Source: Actinomycetes bacterium (GTDB lineage: Bacteria; Actinomycetota; Actinomycetes; Propionibacteriales; Propionibacteriaceae). From it: a DNA stretch of 64,000 nt. Below, piece by piece: positions 17,630 to 26,651 of this stretch; position 1 is the stretch's first letter; every line of letters starts with the position of its first letter. Where the stretch lies: NCBI GenBank assembly GCA_023442485.1, contig JAEZZG010000057.1:32833-96832 (forward strand), in the 5' to 3' direction. The notes under the pieces were generated by a model. The model had not been told where the DNA came from. It searched no databases and saw only the letters and a list, made by a program, of their open reading frames with translations. Position numbers and translations under genes: made by a program.

Positions 17630-17667
17630 GAAATCGCAGCCAAGAAGACGAGCAGCGCTGTGATTTC
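17630..17667. promoter_or_regulatory. Candidate operator for the SorC-type regulator
   Basis: GAAATCGCAGC (17630-17640) and GCTGTGATTTC (17657-17667) form an inverted repeat matching at 10 of 11 positions, with a 16-base spacer. It sits about 70 bases before the kinase start of the cassette. SorC/DeoR-type regulators bind long, interrupted palindromes, so this is a reasonable operator, but it is inferred only from position and symmetry. Confidence 0.35.
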
Positions 17668-17674
17668 TGCGTGT

Positions 17675-17703
17675 GGGGCTCGCGTCAGTACCAGGTGAGC
17701 CCC
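17675..17703 (+). other. Leader hairpin before the carbohydrate kinase
   Basis: GGGGCTC (17675-17681) pairs with GAGCCCC (17697-17703) across a 15-base loop, ending about 16 bases before the AGAGGA ribosome site. It may affect leader stability or initiation; no T tract follows. Confidence 0.3.
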
Positions 17704-17734
17704 TTCTCCCGACGACGTGAGAGGACACACAACA

Positions 17735-19288
17735 ATGACTCAAGGACAGTACTTACTCGGTATCGACATGGGTACCGGTGGAGCTCGCGCAGGAATTTTT
17801 GACCTGAGTGGCAAGCTGAAGGGCACCTACGCGACCGAATGGGACACCACCTTCCCCCGTCCGGGCCACGCTGAGCAAGACCCTGAAACCTGGTGGACGT
17901 GCGTCGTCGAAGCCGTGCGCGGCGCCGTTGCAGCCTCCGGAGCCTCCCCCGACGAGATCGCAGGCATCGGTGTTGACGCGACTTCGGCAACCGTTATCGC
18001 CCTCGATCGCAACAACCAGGTTCTTCGCCCCGCCCTGCTGTGGATGGATGTGCGCGCAGCCGAAGAAGCCGACGCTTTGACCGCTACCGGAGACCAGGCC
18101 TTGAAGTATTCGGGCTTTGGCCAGGTGTCTGCCGAGTGGGGCGCCCCGAAATGTATGTGGCTGCGCGATCACGAACCGGAGGTCTTTGACGAAGCCGCCG
18201 TCATTGCAGACTGCACCGACTGGCTAGTCAACCGTCTCACCGGCGAATGGACCATGTCACTGAACCACGCATCCTGCAAATACTTCTACGATTCCGATAC
18301 CGGTGGCTGGCCGGTGTCCCTCTACGAGAAGGTCAACGCCGTCGACATTCTCGAGAAATTCCCGCAAACACTCTTGCCACTAGGCACGAAGGTTGCCGGG
18401 CTGAGTCTGTCTGCCGCCAACGAACTCGGGCTCAAACGCGGCACCCCCGTCGCTGAAGGCTGCATCGACGCCTATGCGGGGGCGATCGGGCTGGGTTGCG
18501 TCGTCCCAGGAAAGATGGCGCTGATCACCGGCTCATCCCACTGCATGATCGGCCAATCCGCGACCCCCGTCCACGGCAAGGGCTTGTGGGGATCGTTCAC
18601 CGACGCCGTCATCGAAGGTGAATACACCCTCGAGGGTGGCCAGGTGTCCACAGGTTCCGTCGTAGCCTGGTTCAAGAAGACCTTCGCCAAGCAGTCAACC
18701 CAAGACGCACTCGCGCGCGGCTGCGACCCGTACGACATCCTCAACGAGGAAGCCGCCAAGTTACCGATTGGCTCCGACGGCTTGGTGATGCTCGACCACT
18801 TCCAGGGAAACCGCTCTCCCTATTCCGATGCTCGTTCCCGAGGTGTTTTCTGGGGTTTGACTTTGAGCCACACCGAATACCACATGTACCGGGCTATTCT
18901 CGAAGGGATTTGTTTCGGCTCCGAATCAATCTTCCAGGCCATGCGCGAAAACGGATACCCGCTCGAACAAATCGTCGTCTCTGGCGGCCCGGCCAAATCC
19001 GATTTCTGGATGCAGATGCACGCCGACGTCTCGAACACCCCGCTGGTATTCACCGACGTCACCGAAGGGCCGATGATGGGGTCAGCAATGATGGGTGGCG
19101 TAGCCGCCGGTATCTTCTCGAACTTGCCTGAGGCCGCTGAGGCCATGGTCAACGTCGTCAAGACGCTAGAACCGAACCCGAAAGCCCACCACGAATATGC
19201 CTACAACTATCAGGCCTATCTAGATACCTATCCGGCGATGAAGCCGTTGATGAACTCGATGGTTCGTCACCTAGCCGCCAAACACTAA
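17735..19288 (+). CDS. FGGY-family carbohydrate kinase
   Basis: 517 residues. The N-terminal FGGY domain opens with LLGIDMGTGGARAGIF (phosphate-1 motif) and contains GIGVDATSATVIALD and LLWMDVRAAEEA. The C-terminal half carries the ATP-binding segment VSGGPAKSDFWMQMHADV and GSAMMGGVAAG. Family members phosphorylate sugars or polyols such as xylulose, ribulose, glycerol, erythritol and AI-2; the exact substrate is not visible. ATG at 17735 is preferred over the upstream GTG because AGAGGA lies nine bases before it. First gene of a four-gene cassette with a dehydrogenase, a SorC-type regulator and DeoC. Confidence 0.9.
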   Translation: MTQGQYLLGIDMGTGGARAGIFDLSGKLKGTYATEWDTTFPRPGHAEQDPETWWTCVVEAVRGAVAASGASPDEIAGIGVDATSATVIALDRNNQVLRPALLWMDVRAAEEADALTATGDQALKYSGFGQVSAEWGAPKCMWLRDHEPEVFDEAAVIADCTDWLVNRLTGEWTMSLNHASCKYFYDSDTGGWPVSLYEKVNAVDILEKFPQTLLPLGTKVAGLSLSAANELGLKRGTPVAEGCIDAYAGAIGLGCVVPGKMALITGSSHCMIGQSATPVHGKGLWGSFTDAVIEGEYTLEGGQVSTGSVVAWFKKTFAKQSTQDALARGCDPYDILNEEAAKLPIGSDGLVMLDHFQGNRSPYSDARSRGVFWGLTLSHTEYHMYRAILEGICFGSESIFQAMRENGYPLEQIVVSGGPAKSDFWMQMHADVSNTPLVFTDVTEGPMMGSAMMGGVAAGIFSNLPEAAEAMVNVVKTLEPNPKAHHEYAYNYQAYLDTYPAMKPLMNSMVRHLAAKH

Positions 19289-19344
19289 AACCCGACACCC
19301 AACCGAAAAGTTGAGAGATTTAGTTATCAGAACAGGAGATTTTT

Positions 19345-20397
19345 ATGACTGACAAGACAATGTCTGCAGCGCTGATGTACGACATTGGTGACATTCGCAT
19401 CGAACAGGTCGAGATCCCTAGGCCAGGACCTGGCGAAGTCCTCATGAAGGTCGCGTATTGCGGTGTGTGCGGGTCTGACTTAGCCAGAATGTTCCTCTCT
19501 GGGCCACATAAGTTGCCGCTGATCTGCGGCCACGAGTTTTCGGCCTATATCGAAGAGCTTGGTGAAGGCGTCGAAGGATTCGAGAAGGGCGATCTGGTTA
19601 CAGTTCCGCCGATGATTCCTTGCTTCAAGTGTCCCCCATGTGTTCAAGGCGAGTTCTCACTGTGTGAGGACTACGACTACTACGGTTCCAGACGTCACGG
19701 AGCCTACGCACAGTATGTTGCCGGTCCCGCCAATCTGCTCTTGAAGGTTCCAGAAGGTCTCGACCCTCGGGCCGCGGCAATGGTTGACCCCGCAGCGATC
19801 GCGCTTCACGCCATTTACCGCACCCACCTCGGTATTGGCGACCGCGTCGCAGTGATGGGCGGTGGCGGTCCGATCGGACTCTTCGCGGTGCAGTGGGCAA
19901 GGCTCAATGGAGCATCCGAGATTGTCGCTGTGGACGTATCCGAAGAGAAGGCAGCCTTGGCTAGGCAAGCCGGAGCAACCTTTGCAACAAAGTCGAATGA
20001 AGAACTCGAACCGCTCATTGGCAAGGGTTTCGACATCGTCATTGACACCACCGGCGTCCCGGCTGTTGAAGACCAAGCAATCGCGATTACCGCCAGGCAC
20101 GGCCAGGTCGCTTTGATCGGTATTCCCCATGCTGATATTCCGATCAAGGAGACCACCTGGGCCAGACTGATGCGTCTAGAGATTGACGTTCTCGGTTCGT
20201 GGAACTCCTTCTCCGCGCCTTTCCCAGGCAAGGAGTGGGAAGTCACCTTAGACAAGATGGCATCTGGCGAGCTGAAATGGGAGTTCATGATCACCCACGA
20301 GGAGCCGACTGAGAAGGTACCGGAGTTGATCAAGAAGATGTCGACTAGGGAAATCTCTTCGTCGAAGGTTCTGTTCTATCCCAATGGACGCGTGTGA
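19345..20397 (+). CDS. Zinc-dependent medium-chain alcohol/polyol dehydrogenase
   Basis: 350 residues, MDR superfamily. Catalytic zinc ligands are Cys42 (GVCGSD) and His63-Glu64 (CGHEF); structural zinc cysteines are C93, C96, C99 and C107. The NAD-binding motif GGGGPIGL lies near 172-178. Closest in style to sorbitol, galactitol-1-phosphate and threonine dehydrogenases. An ACAGGAG site precedes the ATG. With the kinase it would oxidise a polyol or its phosphate to a keto sugar. It overlaps the regulator gene by four bases (GTGA). Confidence 0.9.
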   Translation: MTDKTMSAALMYDIGDIRIEQVEIPRPGPGEVLMKVAYCGVCGSDLARMFLSGPHKLPLICGHEFSAYIEELGEGVEGFEKGDLVTVPPMIPCFKCPPCVQGEFSLCEDYDYYGSRRHGAYAQYVAGPANLLLKVPEGLDPRAAAMVDPAAIALHAIYRTHLGIGDRVAVMGGGGPIGLFAVQWARLNGASEIVAVDVSEEKAALARQAGATFATKSNEELEPLIGKGFDIVIDTTGVPAVEDQAIAITARHGQVALIGIPHADIPIKETTWARLMRLEIDVLGSWNSFSAPFPGKEWEVTLDKMASGELKWEFMITHEEPTEKVPELIKKMSTREISSSKVLFYPNGRV

Positions 20398-21338
20398 CTA
20401 GGAGCACAGACCAAGACCGCCTCTTGTTGAGAGTCGCCCAGCTCTATCACGAGCAAGACCTCACTCAACAAGAGGTTGGTGAACGACTCCATCTCACTAG
20501 ATGGCAGGTGGGGCGGCTATTGCAGCGGGCCAAGAAGATGGGGATCGTCCGCGTCGAGATCGTCCACCCTGACGCCAGACGTCACCAGATCGAGGCCACC
20601 CTGTGCGCCAGGGCGGGGCTGAAGGACGCAATCGTCGTTCCTGGATCGTCTGACCCGGCTCAGTCGATGCGCCTCGTGGCCCGAGCTGCAGCCGACTATT
20701 TGGCTGACCTGGAACCGAGGCCCACGTCGGTGGCGATCTCTTGGGGACGGACGATGGCCGCACTCGCTAACGCGATCAGCCCTGGGTGGGCGAAGAATGT
20801 GACTGTGATCCAGGCCAACGGGGGCCTCTCCCTCCCTGGCGAGGGCTCACCTGCCAACGTGATCGGCCAACTCGCCCACCACGGGCAAGGCCGTCCGGTA
20901 TTCCTCCCCGCCCCTGCCCTGGTCGGTTCGCCAGATTTAGCCGAAGCCTTGCGCAACGAGGAGCAAGTCCGATCGGTGCTGGCGATGGCCCGCAGCGCCG
21001 ATGTCTTGGTCTTTTCTTGTGGCGGTCTTTGCCCTGATTCGGTCTTGATCGGTTCGGGATGTATCTCGCTCAGCGATGTCACCCAGGCCGAGGAGGCCGG
21101 GTGTGTTGGCGACGTCGTAGCCAGGTATATTAACGCAGACGGGTACCCCGTTTCTGAGGAACTCGAGGCACGCACCATCGGGCTAACCTTGACCGACGTG
21201 ATCAACGCCAAACTCTCCATCGCAGTCGCGGCGGGGCAGGCGAAGTTCCAGATCGCCGAGGCTGTGGTTCGTCGCGGACTGTGCGACATTTTAGTGACTG
21301 ACGAAGCAACTGCCAGCTATCTGACCAGGCAGTTCTAG
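20394..21338 (+). CDS. SorC/DeoR-type sugar-binding transcriptional regulator
   Basis: 314 residues. An N-terminal helix-turn-helix (about 23-52, [21 protein letters not shown]) is followed by the SorC sugar-phosphate-binding domain with [24 protein letters not shown] and [18 protein letters not shown]. It resembles LsrR and the B. subtilis DeoR that senses deoxyribose 5-phosphate. GTG start within the dehydrogenase stop. Being inside the cassette suggests it controls its own operon, probably through the inverted repeat before the kinase; the effector is unknown. Confidence 0.9.
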   Translation: MTRSTDQDRLLLRVAQLYHEQDLTQQEVGERLHLTRWQVGRLLQRAKKMGIVRVEIVHPDARRHQIEATLCARAGLKDAIVVPGSSDPAQSMRLVARAAADYLADLEPRPTSVAISWGRTMAALANAISPGWAKNVTVIQANGGLSLPGEGSPANVIGQLAHHGQGRPVFLPAPALVGSPDLAEALRNEEQVRSVLAMARSADVLVFSCGGLCPDSVLIGSGCISLSDVTQAEEAGCVGDVVARYINADGYPVSEELEARTIGLTLTDVINAKLSIAVAAGQAKFQIAEAVVRRGLCDILVTDEATASYLTRQF

Positions 21339-21382
21339 GTGTGGGAGGGCACCACAGCTCTCCAGATAATGAAGGAGTAATC

Positions 21383-22045
21383 ATGGAAAAACTCACTCGT
21401 CAACAGGTAGCCCAGATGATCGATCACACCCTGCTCAAGCCCGAAGCGAGTGCGGCAGACGTTGAGGCGCTGATTGCCGAAGGTGCCGAACTCGGCACCT
21501 ATTCGGTGTGTGTTTCTCCCCACCAGGTCCCGGTTGAAACCCCTGACGGGCTGCACCTAGCGGTGGTGTGCGGCTTCCCCTCTGGTGCGCATAAGGCACA
21601 GGTCAAGGCGGCTGAGGCACGTCAAGCTGCCGCAGACGGCGTCGACGAGATCGACATGGTGATCAATCTGCGCCATGCGCTGGCGGGCGAATACGACGAA
21701 ACCGAGGCTGAGGTTCGTGCAGTCCGCGAAGCTGCCCCTAACGTTCTCCTCAAGGTGATCATCGAGTCTGCATGTTTGTCAGACGAGCAGATCGTCGAAG
21801 TGTGCAAAGCATGTGAACGTGCCGGCGCTGACTACGTCAAGACCTCCACGGGCTTCCATCCCGCTGGTGGCGCCACCGTCCACGCCGTTGAACTGATGGC
21901 CAAGACCGTCGGCGGCCGCCTAGGCGTCAAGGCATCTGGTGGCATCCGCGACGCCGAAACCGCTCGCGCCATGATCGAAGCCGGAGCTACCCGGCTCGGA
22001 TGCTCCGCCTCCAAGGCCATTCTCGAGGGATTTGACGCCGAGTAA
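21383..22045 (+). CDS. deoC: Deoxyribose-phosphate aldolase
   Basis: Class I aldolase that splits 2-deoxyribose 5-phosphate to acetaldehyde and glyceraldehyde 3-phosphate. 220 residues; [16 protein letters not shown] (Asp91), the Schiff-base lysine in YVKTSTGF (Lys153) and GVKASGGIR (Lys183) are all present. GAAGGAG precedes the ATG. The motif after EIDMVIN is LR where most DeoC have IG. In this cassette it could take a phosphorylated sugar made by the kinase and dehydrogenase rather than, or as well as, deoxyribose phosphate; the sequence alone does not decide. Confidence 0.93.
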   Translation: MEKLTRQQVAQMIDHTLLKPEASAADVEALIAEGAELGTYSVCVSPHQVPVETPDGLHLAVVCGFPSGAHKAQVKAAEARQAAADGVDEIDMVINLRHALAGEYDETEAEVRAVREAAPNVLLKVIIESACLSDEQIVEVCKACERAGADYVKTSTGFHPAGGATVHAVELMAKTVGGRLGVKASGGIRDAETARAMIEAGATRLGCSASKAILEGFDAE

Positions 22046-22073
22046 GCCTTTGGCGGTTTTACACGTCAGTAGT

Positions 22074-22099
22074 GGGCCAGGCCCTTGGAGGCCTGACCT
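22074..22099. terminator. Terminator-like hairpin between convergent deoC and thrC
   Basis: GGGCCAGGCC (22074-22083) pairs with GGCCTGACCT (22090-22099) with one mismatch and one G-T pair around a six-base loop. No T tract on either side. Confidence 0.45.
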
Positions 22100-22138
22100 A
22101 CCCGCTTGAATCCCCTGGTCGCGCCCGATCCGGCAAAC

Positions 22139-23578
22139 CTAGGGTTGCCGGTTCCTCGCCCGATCCCGGATGATCTGTTTCACCTCTTCGACGTCCGAGT
22201 TGATCTCGGTGACGATTCTGCGACCGTGCTCGATGCCAGCAAACCTTGGGGGCATATCAGGCTCGCGACCGGTCGCCTCAACAATCGTATCCGCGAACTT
22301 GACCGGCAGCGCGGTTTCGAGGACGATCATCGGCTCATCGCCTGCGAAGGCCTCGCCGACCTTCCAGGCGTCGGCGGTATGCGGGTCGATCAACACCTGG
22401 TGATCAGTGTCGAGGCGGCGAATCGTCTCCACCCGATCGGCGTGTGTTGAGGAACCAGCGACGAAGCCGTAGCGCGACGAAATCTCGGCGAATTCAGCCT
22501 CTCCGGATAGGTCGAACTCGGCTTTGGTGTTGAGTTGGGTGGAGAAGAGGTCACGGGTACGCTGGGCGTCGCGTCCAAGCAGGTCAAAAATGAATCTCTC
22601 GAAATTGGATGCCTTGGAGATGTCCATTGATGGGCTCGACGTTGCGAGGGTCTCGGCAGCGGACCTGACTCGGTAGACACCTGTGGTGAAGAACTCTTCG
22701 AGGACATTGTTTTCGTTGGTGGCCAGTACCAGTCGCTTGATCGGCAGCCCCATCTCCCGGGCAATGTGACCGGCGCAGATGTCACCGAAGTTCCCTGTCG
22801 GAACCGCAAAGGAGACCTGCTCACCTGGGCTAGAAGTCACCCGCAGCCACGAGGAGATGTAGTAGACCACCTGAGCTAAGAGCCTGGCCCAGTTGATGGA
22901 GTTCACCGCACCGATGTGGTAGGTCTGTTTCATCCAGGTGTCGGCGTTGATCTCCTTGACGAGATCCTGGCAGTCATCGAAGACTCCGCGCACCGCCAGG
23001 TTCACCACCGCTTGATCATCGATGGAATACATCTGTGCTTGCTGGAAGGGGGTCATTCGCCCGGCTGGGGATAACATGAACACCTGGACGCGGTCCTTGC
23101 CGATCATCGCATACTCTGCCGCCGACCCGGTATCACCGCTAGTCGCGCCGAGAATGGTGATGAAATCGTCACGGCGATTCAACTCGAAGGCGAACAACTC
23201 TCCCAGCAACTGCATCGCCATGTCTTTGAAAGCTGCCGTCGGCCCATTCGATAGATGAGCGAGGTACATGGACCCGGCCACATGAGTGACCGGAACGATA
23301 TCCGGATGGGAGAATTTGTCTCCACCGTAGGCAGCCTTGGTGATCGACAAGAGATCGTCTGCGGTGATGTCGTCGACGAAGAGGCCGAGGACCTGTGCAG
23401 CCAATGCCGAGTAGCCCTGACTGAAAAGTATGCTTCGCCACTGTTCAAGGAGTTCAGCATCCAGCCGAGGATAGGAATCGGGCAGGTAGAGGCCACCATC
23501 ATCAGCGAGACCTGCGAGGAGGATGTCGCAAAACGGGTGGGTTGTCCCGTGGGGATCACGAGTGGATAAGTAACGCAT
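22139..23578 (-). CDS. thrC: Threonine synthase
   Basis: PLP enzyme converting O-phosphohomoserine to threonine. 479 residues, the longer fungal/proteobacterial-like class: N-terminal MRYLSTRDP, the PLP lysine in GPTAAFKDMAMQ, GATSGDTGSAAEYA and VPTGNFGDICAGH for phosphate binding. Start ATG overlaps the rpe stop by one base (TGATG). In many actinobacteria thrC follows hom and precedes thrB; here it ends a run behind rpe, more than 20 kb from hom. Confidence 0.96.
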   Translation of the reverse strand: MRYLSTRDPHGTTHPFCDILLAGLADDGGLYLPDSYPRLDAELLEQWRSILFSQGYSALAAQVLGLFVDDITADDLLSITKAAYGGDKFSHPDIVPVTHVAGSMYLAHLSNGPTAAFKDMAMQLLGELFAFELNRRDDFITILGATSGDTGSAAEYAMIGKDRVQVFMLSPAGRMTPFQQAQMYSIDDQAVVNLAVRGVFDDCQDLVKEINADTWMKQTYHIGAVNSINWARLLAQVVYYISSWLRVTSSPGEQVSFAVPTGNFGDICAGHIAREMGLPIKRLVLATNENNVLEEFFTTGVYRVRSAAETLATSSPSMDISKASNFERFIFDLLGRDAQRTRDLFSTQLNTKAEFDLSGEAEFAEISSRYGFVAGSSTHADRVETIRRLDTDHQVLIDPHTADAWKVGEAFAGDEPMIVLETALPVKFADTIVEATGREPDMPPRFAGIEHGRRIVTEINSDVEEVKQIIRDRARNRQP

Positions 23579-24237
23579 CAGTGGCAGCAGGCCTCCGTCG
23601 CAAGATCGCGCAAGGTATTGACCATCGCGTCAGGGTCATCGGCGCGATAGACGGCAGAACCGGCGACGAAAACGTCGGCACCGGCTTCAGCGCAGCGTCC
23701 GATAGTCTCCACCGACACTCCGCCGTCAACCTGAATCCAGACTTCCTGCCCGGTCTTGTTCACCAATTCGCGGGTGCGCCGGATCTTCGGCAAGACCAGA
23801 TCAAGGAACTTTTGCCCACCGAAGCCTGGCTCCACCGTCATCAACAAAATCATGTCGAGCTCGCCGAGTAAATCAGCGTAGGGCTCGATTGGAGTAGCCG
23901 GACGCAAGGCCATCGACGCGCGAGCTCCCTTGGCTCGAAGCTCGCGAGCCAGACGGATCGGAGCCCGGCAAGCCTCAACGTGGAAGGTAACCGACTCTGC
24001 ACCGGCTTCGACGAAGGCAGGGGCCCACTCGTCCGGATTTTCGATCATCAAGTGCATGTCAAGCATCTTGTCTGTGACCTTGCGGATGCACTCGACTACG
24101 GGCAGTCCGATAGTTAGGTTGGGGACGAAGTGGTTGTCCATGACGTCGACATGGATGCCGTCTGCACTGGGAATCTTGCCGATCTCACCCTTGAGGTCAG
24201 CAAAATCCGCATTCAAAATGCTGGGAGTAATCTTCAT
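23578..24237 (-). CDS. rpe: Ribulose-phosphate 3-epimerase
   Basis: Interconverts ribulose 5-phosphate and xylulose 5-phosphate in the pentose phosphate pathway. 219 residues; [53 protein letters not shown] and [11 protein letters not shown] supply the metal and phosphate ligands of the family. ATG at 24237 has AGGG eight bases upstream; a GTG two codons earlier is the alternative. It lies 63 bases after rsmB, the usual actinobacterial order. Confidence 0.96.
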   Translation of the reverse strand: MKITPSILNADFADLKGEIGKIPSADGIHVDVMDNHFVPNLTIGLPVVECIRKVTDKMLDMHLMIENPDEWAPAFVEAGAESVTFHVEACRAPIRLARELRAKGARASMALRPATPIEPYADLLGELDMILLMTVEPGFGGQKFLDLVLPKIRRTRELVNKTGQEVWIQVDGGVSVETIGRCAEAGADVFVAGSAVYRADDPDAMVNTLRDLATEACCH

Positions 24238-24300
24238 AGTCACGCCCTAAGCCTATCCCAACCGGCTGCAGACCAAGGTGGATAGTCAACCCTGAGATGA

Positions 24301-25695
24301 CTAGTCGAATACAGCGATGAAGGCAGCAAACATCGCATCGGTCCCGTGCCGGTGGGGCCACAACTGGATGAACCTGGGATCAGTAGAGGCGGCACAATCG
24401 GGCACACCCGGCAATAATCCTGGACCATCGAGAATGTCGATGTTGCGACCAACTCGGCTAAGTGATTCGTTGACGACGTGGACTGTTTCGGCTAAGTGAG
24501 GCGAGCAAGTCACATAGGCGACGACCCCGCCATCAGCAACCTGGCGAAGCTGCGTGGTCAAGATATCGGCCTGGATTTTGGTCAGCTCAGCCAGGTCAGA
24601 TTGGTTTTTACGCCATCTGGCTTCAGGGCGACGCCGAAGCGCCCCCAACCCCGAACACGGCACATCAGCGAGAATCCGATCGAACCGACCAGCCTCAGGT
24701 TGCATTTCCGTTGCATCGGCGCGGCGAATCTGGTACCAATCCGGCGGATAGGCACGCAATGCCTCTGCAACTAATTCGCAACGATGCTCTTGGATTTCTG
24801 CCGCGATGACTTTCCGGGATTGCTGACCAGCCAAGCCAGTCAGCAATGCTGTCTTACCTCCCGGCCCAGCACACACATCCAGCCAAAACTCCCCCACACC
24901 TTTGGTCGGAACCCGACTCAATGCCCACGCGATTAGTTGGCTACCTTCGTCTTGAACCCCGGCTCTGCCTTCAACCACGGCGGCAACCTCAGCAGGGTTA
25001 CCTTGACGATAGGCCCCGAAAGGTGAATACCGTGCCGGTTCACCGTCAAGTTCATCCACCTCGGCTAGTCCAGGACGCACCACCAGCGTCGGTACCGGAG
25101 CGTCGTTATTAGCCGCCAAAGCCTGCGTCGCTTCATCTGAGAGGAGATCACGATAGGATTCAACGATCCATTCCGGGTGTGCGCTGCGAAGGGCTAGACC
25201 CGGCACACTTGACTCGTTTGACGCACCCGACAACCGCTCTACCCACACATCAAAGGAGGCGGCGACAATCTTCCTGGAAATCGCATTGACAAGCCCGGTT
25301 ACCCTCTCCCCTGCCACATGAGCCGCCAGATTAACTGAGGAGTCGACGACTCCATGGTCTTGAATACCGAGCAGGAGGTATTGGCTAGCGGCCAGCCTGA
25401 GCACATCGACGACACTGGGCTGCATGGTGGTTACAGCTCTACCGCCAGCGGCTTCGATGATCTGATCTAGCACTCCCCAATATCGGCATGTAGTGGCTAC
25501 GACAGAGGTGACAAATCGGGAGTCGACTCCGTCACCGGCGTGCGCCAACCCTTCTTTCAGTGCCAAGTTCGCGAAAGCGCCGTCGTGGGTCACCGCCCTC
25601 AGGATCTGATAGGCGAGCTTGCGTGAGGCGTCCACCGGGCGGGCCCGCCCCGATCGGTGGCGTCTAGTCCCGCGTTTGCGATTGATCGATCCCAT
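24301..25695 (-). CDS. rsmB: 16S rRNA (cytosine-5) methyltransferase, RsmB/Sun family
   Basis: 464 residues. An N-terminal NusB-like RNA-binding domain (about 20-160) precedes the NOL1/NOP2/Sun methyltransferase domain with DVCAGPGGKTALL, DVPCSGLGALRRRPEARW and YVTCSPHLAETVHVV. The cysteines in the last two motifs are the general base/nucleophile pair. The expected target is C967 of 16S rRNA. It follows fmt with a gap of five bases, the conserved fmt-rsmB pairing. Confidence 0.94.
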   Translation of the reverse strand: MGSINRKRGTRRHRSGRARPVDASRKLAYQILRAVTHDGAFANLALKEGLAHAGDGVDSRFVTSVVATTCRYWGVLDQIIEAAGGRAVTTMQPSVVDVLRLAASQYLLLGIQDHGVVDSSVNLAAHVAGERVTGLVNAISRKIVAASFDVWVERLSGASNESSVPGLALRSAHPEWIVESYRDLLSDEATQALAANNDAPVPTLVVRPGLAEVDELDGEPARYSPFGAYRQGNPAEVAAVVEGRAGVQDEGSQLIAWALSRVPTKGVGEFWLDVCAGPGGKTALLTGLAGQQSRKVIAAEIQEHRCELVAEALRAYPPDWYQIRRADATEMQPEAGRFDRILADVPCSGLGALRRRPEARWRKNQSDLAELTKIQADILTTQLRQVADGGVVAYVTCSPHLAETVHVVNESLSRVGRNIDILDGPGLLPGVPDCAASTDPRFIQLWPHRHGTDAMFAAFIAVFD

Positions 25696-25700
25696 CTGGC

Positions 25701-26651
25701 TTACTCACCGAATCGGCAACGGCCCGGGTTGGCTCCACGGACCCAATCGATAGCTTTCATTCTCTTCTTGGAGAAGGCCTGGACTTCATCGAGTTCGACG
25801 ACGCCGTCGCCAACCCCCACCCACACCTTCTTCTTCGAGTAGTCCATCTCTCCAGGCGCGAGGTCGGGAAGATCGACGACGTCATCGGTGACCAAGGCGC
25901 GGTAGATCTTGAATCGCTGCCCGTTCAATAAGGTCCAGGCGCCAGGGTCAGGGCTCATTGCGCCGATGTGGTTGACCAGCTCAACCGAAGTCATGTCGAA
26001 GTCGATTCGGGCGTCATCCGTCGTGATCTTGGGCGCAAGGGTGACGCCGTCGAAGCTTTGGGGCTGCGGATCGATACCTGCGGCGATGTCGTCGATGGTG
26101 TCGAGCAGCAAGTTCGCCCCTAAGTGAGCCAGCTCCGTCAACACCTCACCGGCCGTGTCCCCTGGCGTCAAATCCCTCGTCAAGGTGCGATAAATCGGCC
26201 CTGAGTCGAGGGTTTTTTCAATCTGGAAGGTGCAGGCCCCCGTCTGGGTGTCACCAGAGCGAATCGCCCACTGCACCGGGGCGGCACCGCGCCATCGCGG
26301 AAGCAGGGAGAAGTGCAGATTCACCCAGCCGTGACGCGGCTCATCCAGCAAAGACTGTGGAATCAGCGCCCCGTAGGCGACCACCAGGCACAGTTGAGGG
26401 GCAAGCTGAGTGAATCGGGCACGAAAATCAGGGTCGGATAGTTTCTGCGGTTTGAGAACTTCAAGTCCTAGCTGGCTGGCGCGAGAGGCAACTGGGGATG
26501 GAACCGGACGTTTTGACCGGCCCACCGGGGCATCTGGGCGAGTCAAGACGCCCACTACGTCATGGCCAGAGGCGGCTAGGACTTCCAGACTTGGGACGGC
26601 AACGTCAGGGGTACCACAGAAAAGGATTCTCACCTTGGCTACTTTACCCAT
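25701..26651 (-). CDS. fmt: Methionyl-tRNA formyltransferase
   Basis: Formylates the initiator Met-tRNA with 10-formyltetrahydrofolate. 316 residues; RILFCGTPDVAVPSLEVL, the catalytic block VNLHFSLLPRWRGAAPVQWAI and GDTQTGACTFQIEKTLDSGPIY, then the C-terminal tRNA-binding barrel with NGQRFKIYRA. The ATG overlaps the priA end by eight bases. A GTG six codons later, directly before RILF, is an equally good start. Confidence 0.96.
   Translation of the reverse strand: MGKVAKVRILFCGTPDVAVPSLEVLAASGHDVVGVLTRPDAPVGRSKRPVPSPVASRASQLGLEVLKPQKLSDPDFRARFTQLAPQLCLVVAYGALIPQSLLDEPRHGWVNLHFSLLPRWRGAAPVQWAIRSGDTQTGACTFQIEKTLDSGPIYRTLTRDLTPGDTAGEVLTELAHLGANLLLDTIDDIAAGIDPQPQSFDGVTLAPKITTDDARIDFDMTSVELVNHIGAMSPDPGAWTLLNGQRFKIYRALVTDDVVDLPDLAPGEMDYSKKKVWVGVGDGVVELDEVQAFSKKRMKAIDWVRGANPGRCRFGE

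Noticed and set aside
17452..17730. 92-residue minus-strand frame before metH
   Set aside because: It lies in the divergent control region, has no ribosome site and no conserved motif; a few hydrophobic residues do not make a signal peptide.
21383..22045. LsrF-type AI-2 aldolase instead of DeoC
   Set aside because: [15 protein letters not shown] and GVKASGGIR are the canonical DeoC motifs, and no lsr transporter or LsrG is nearby.
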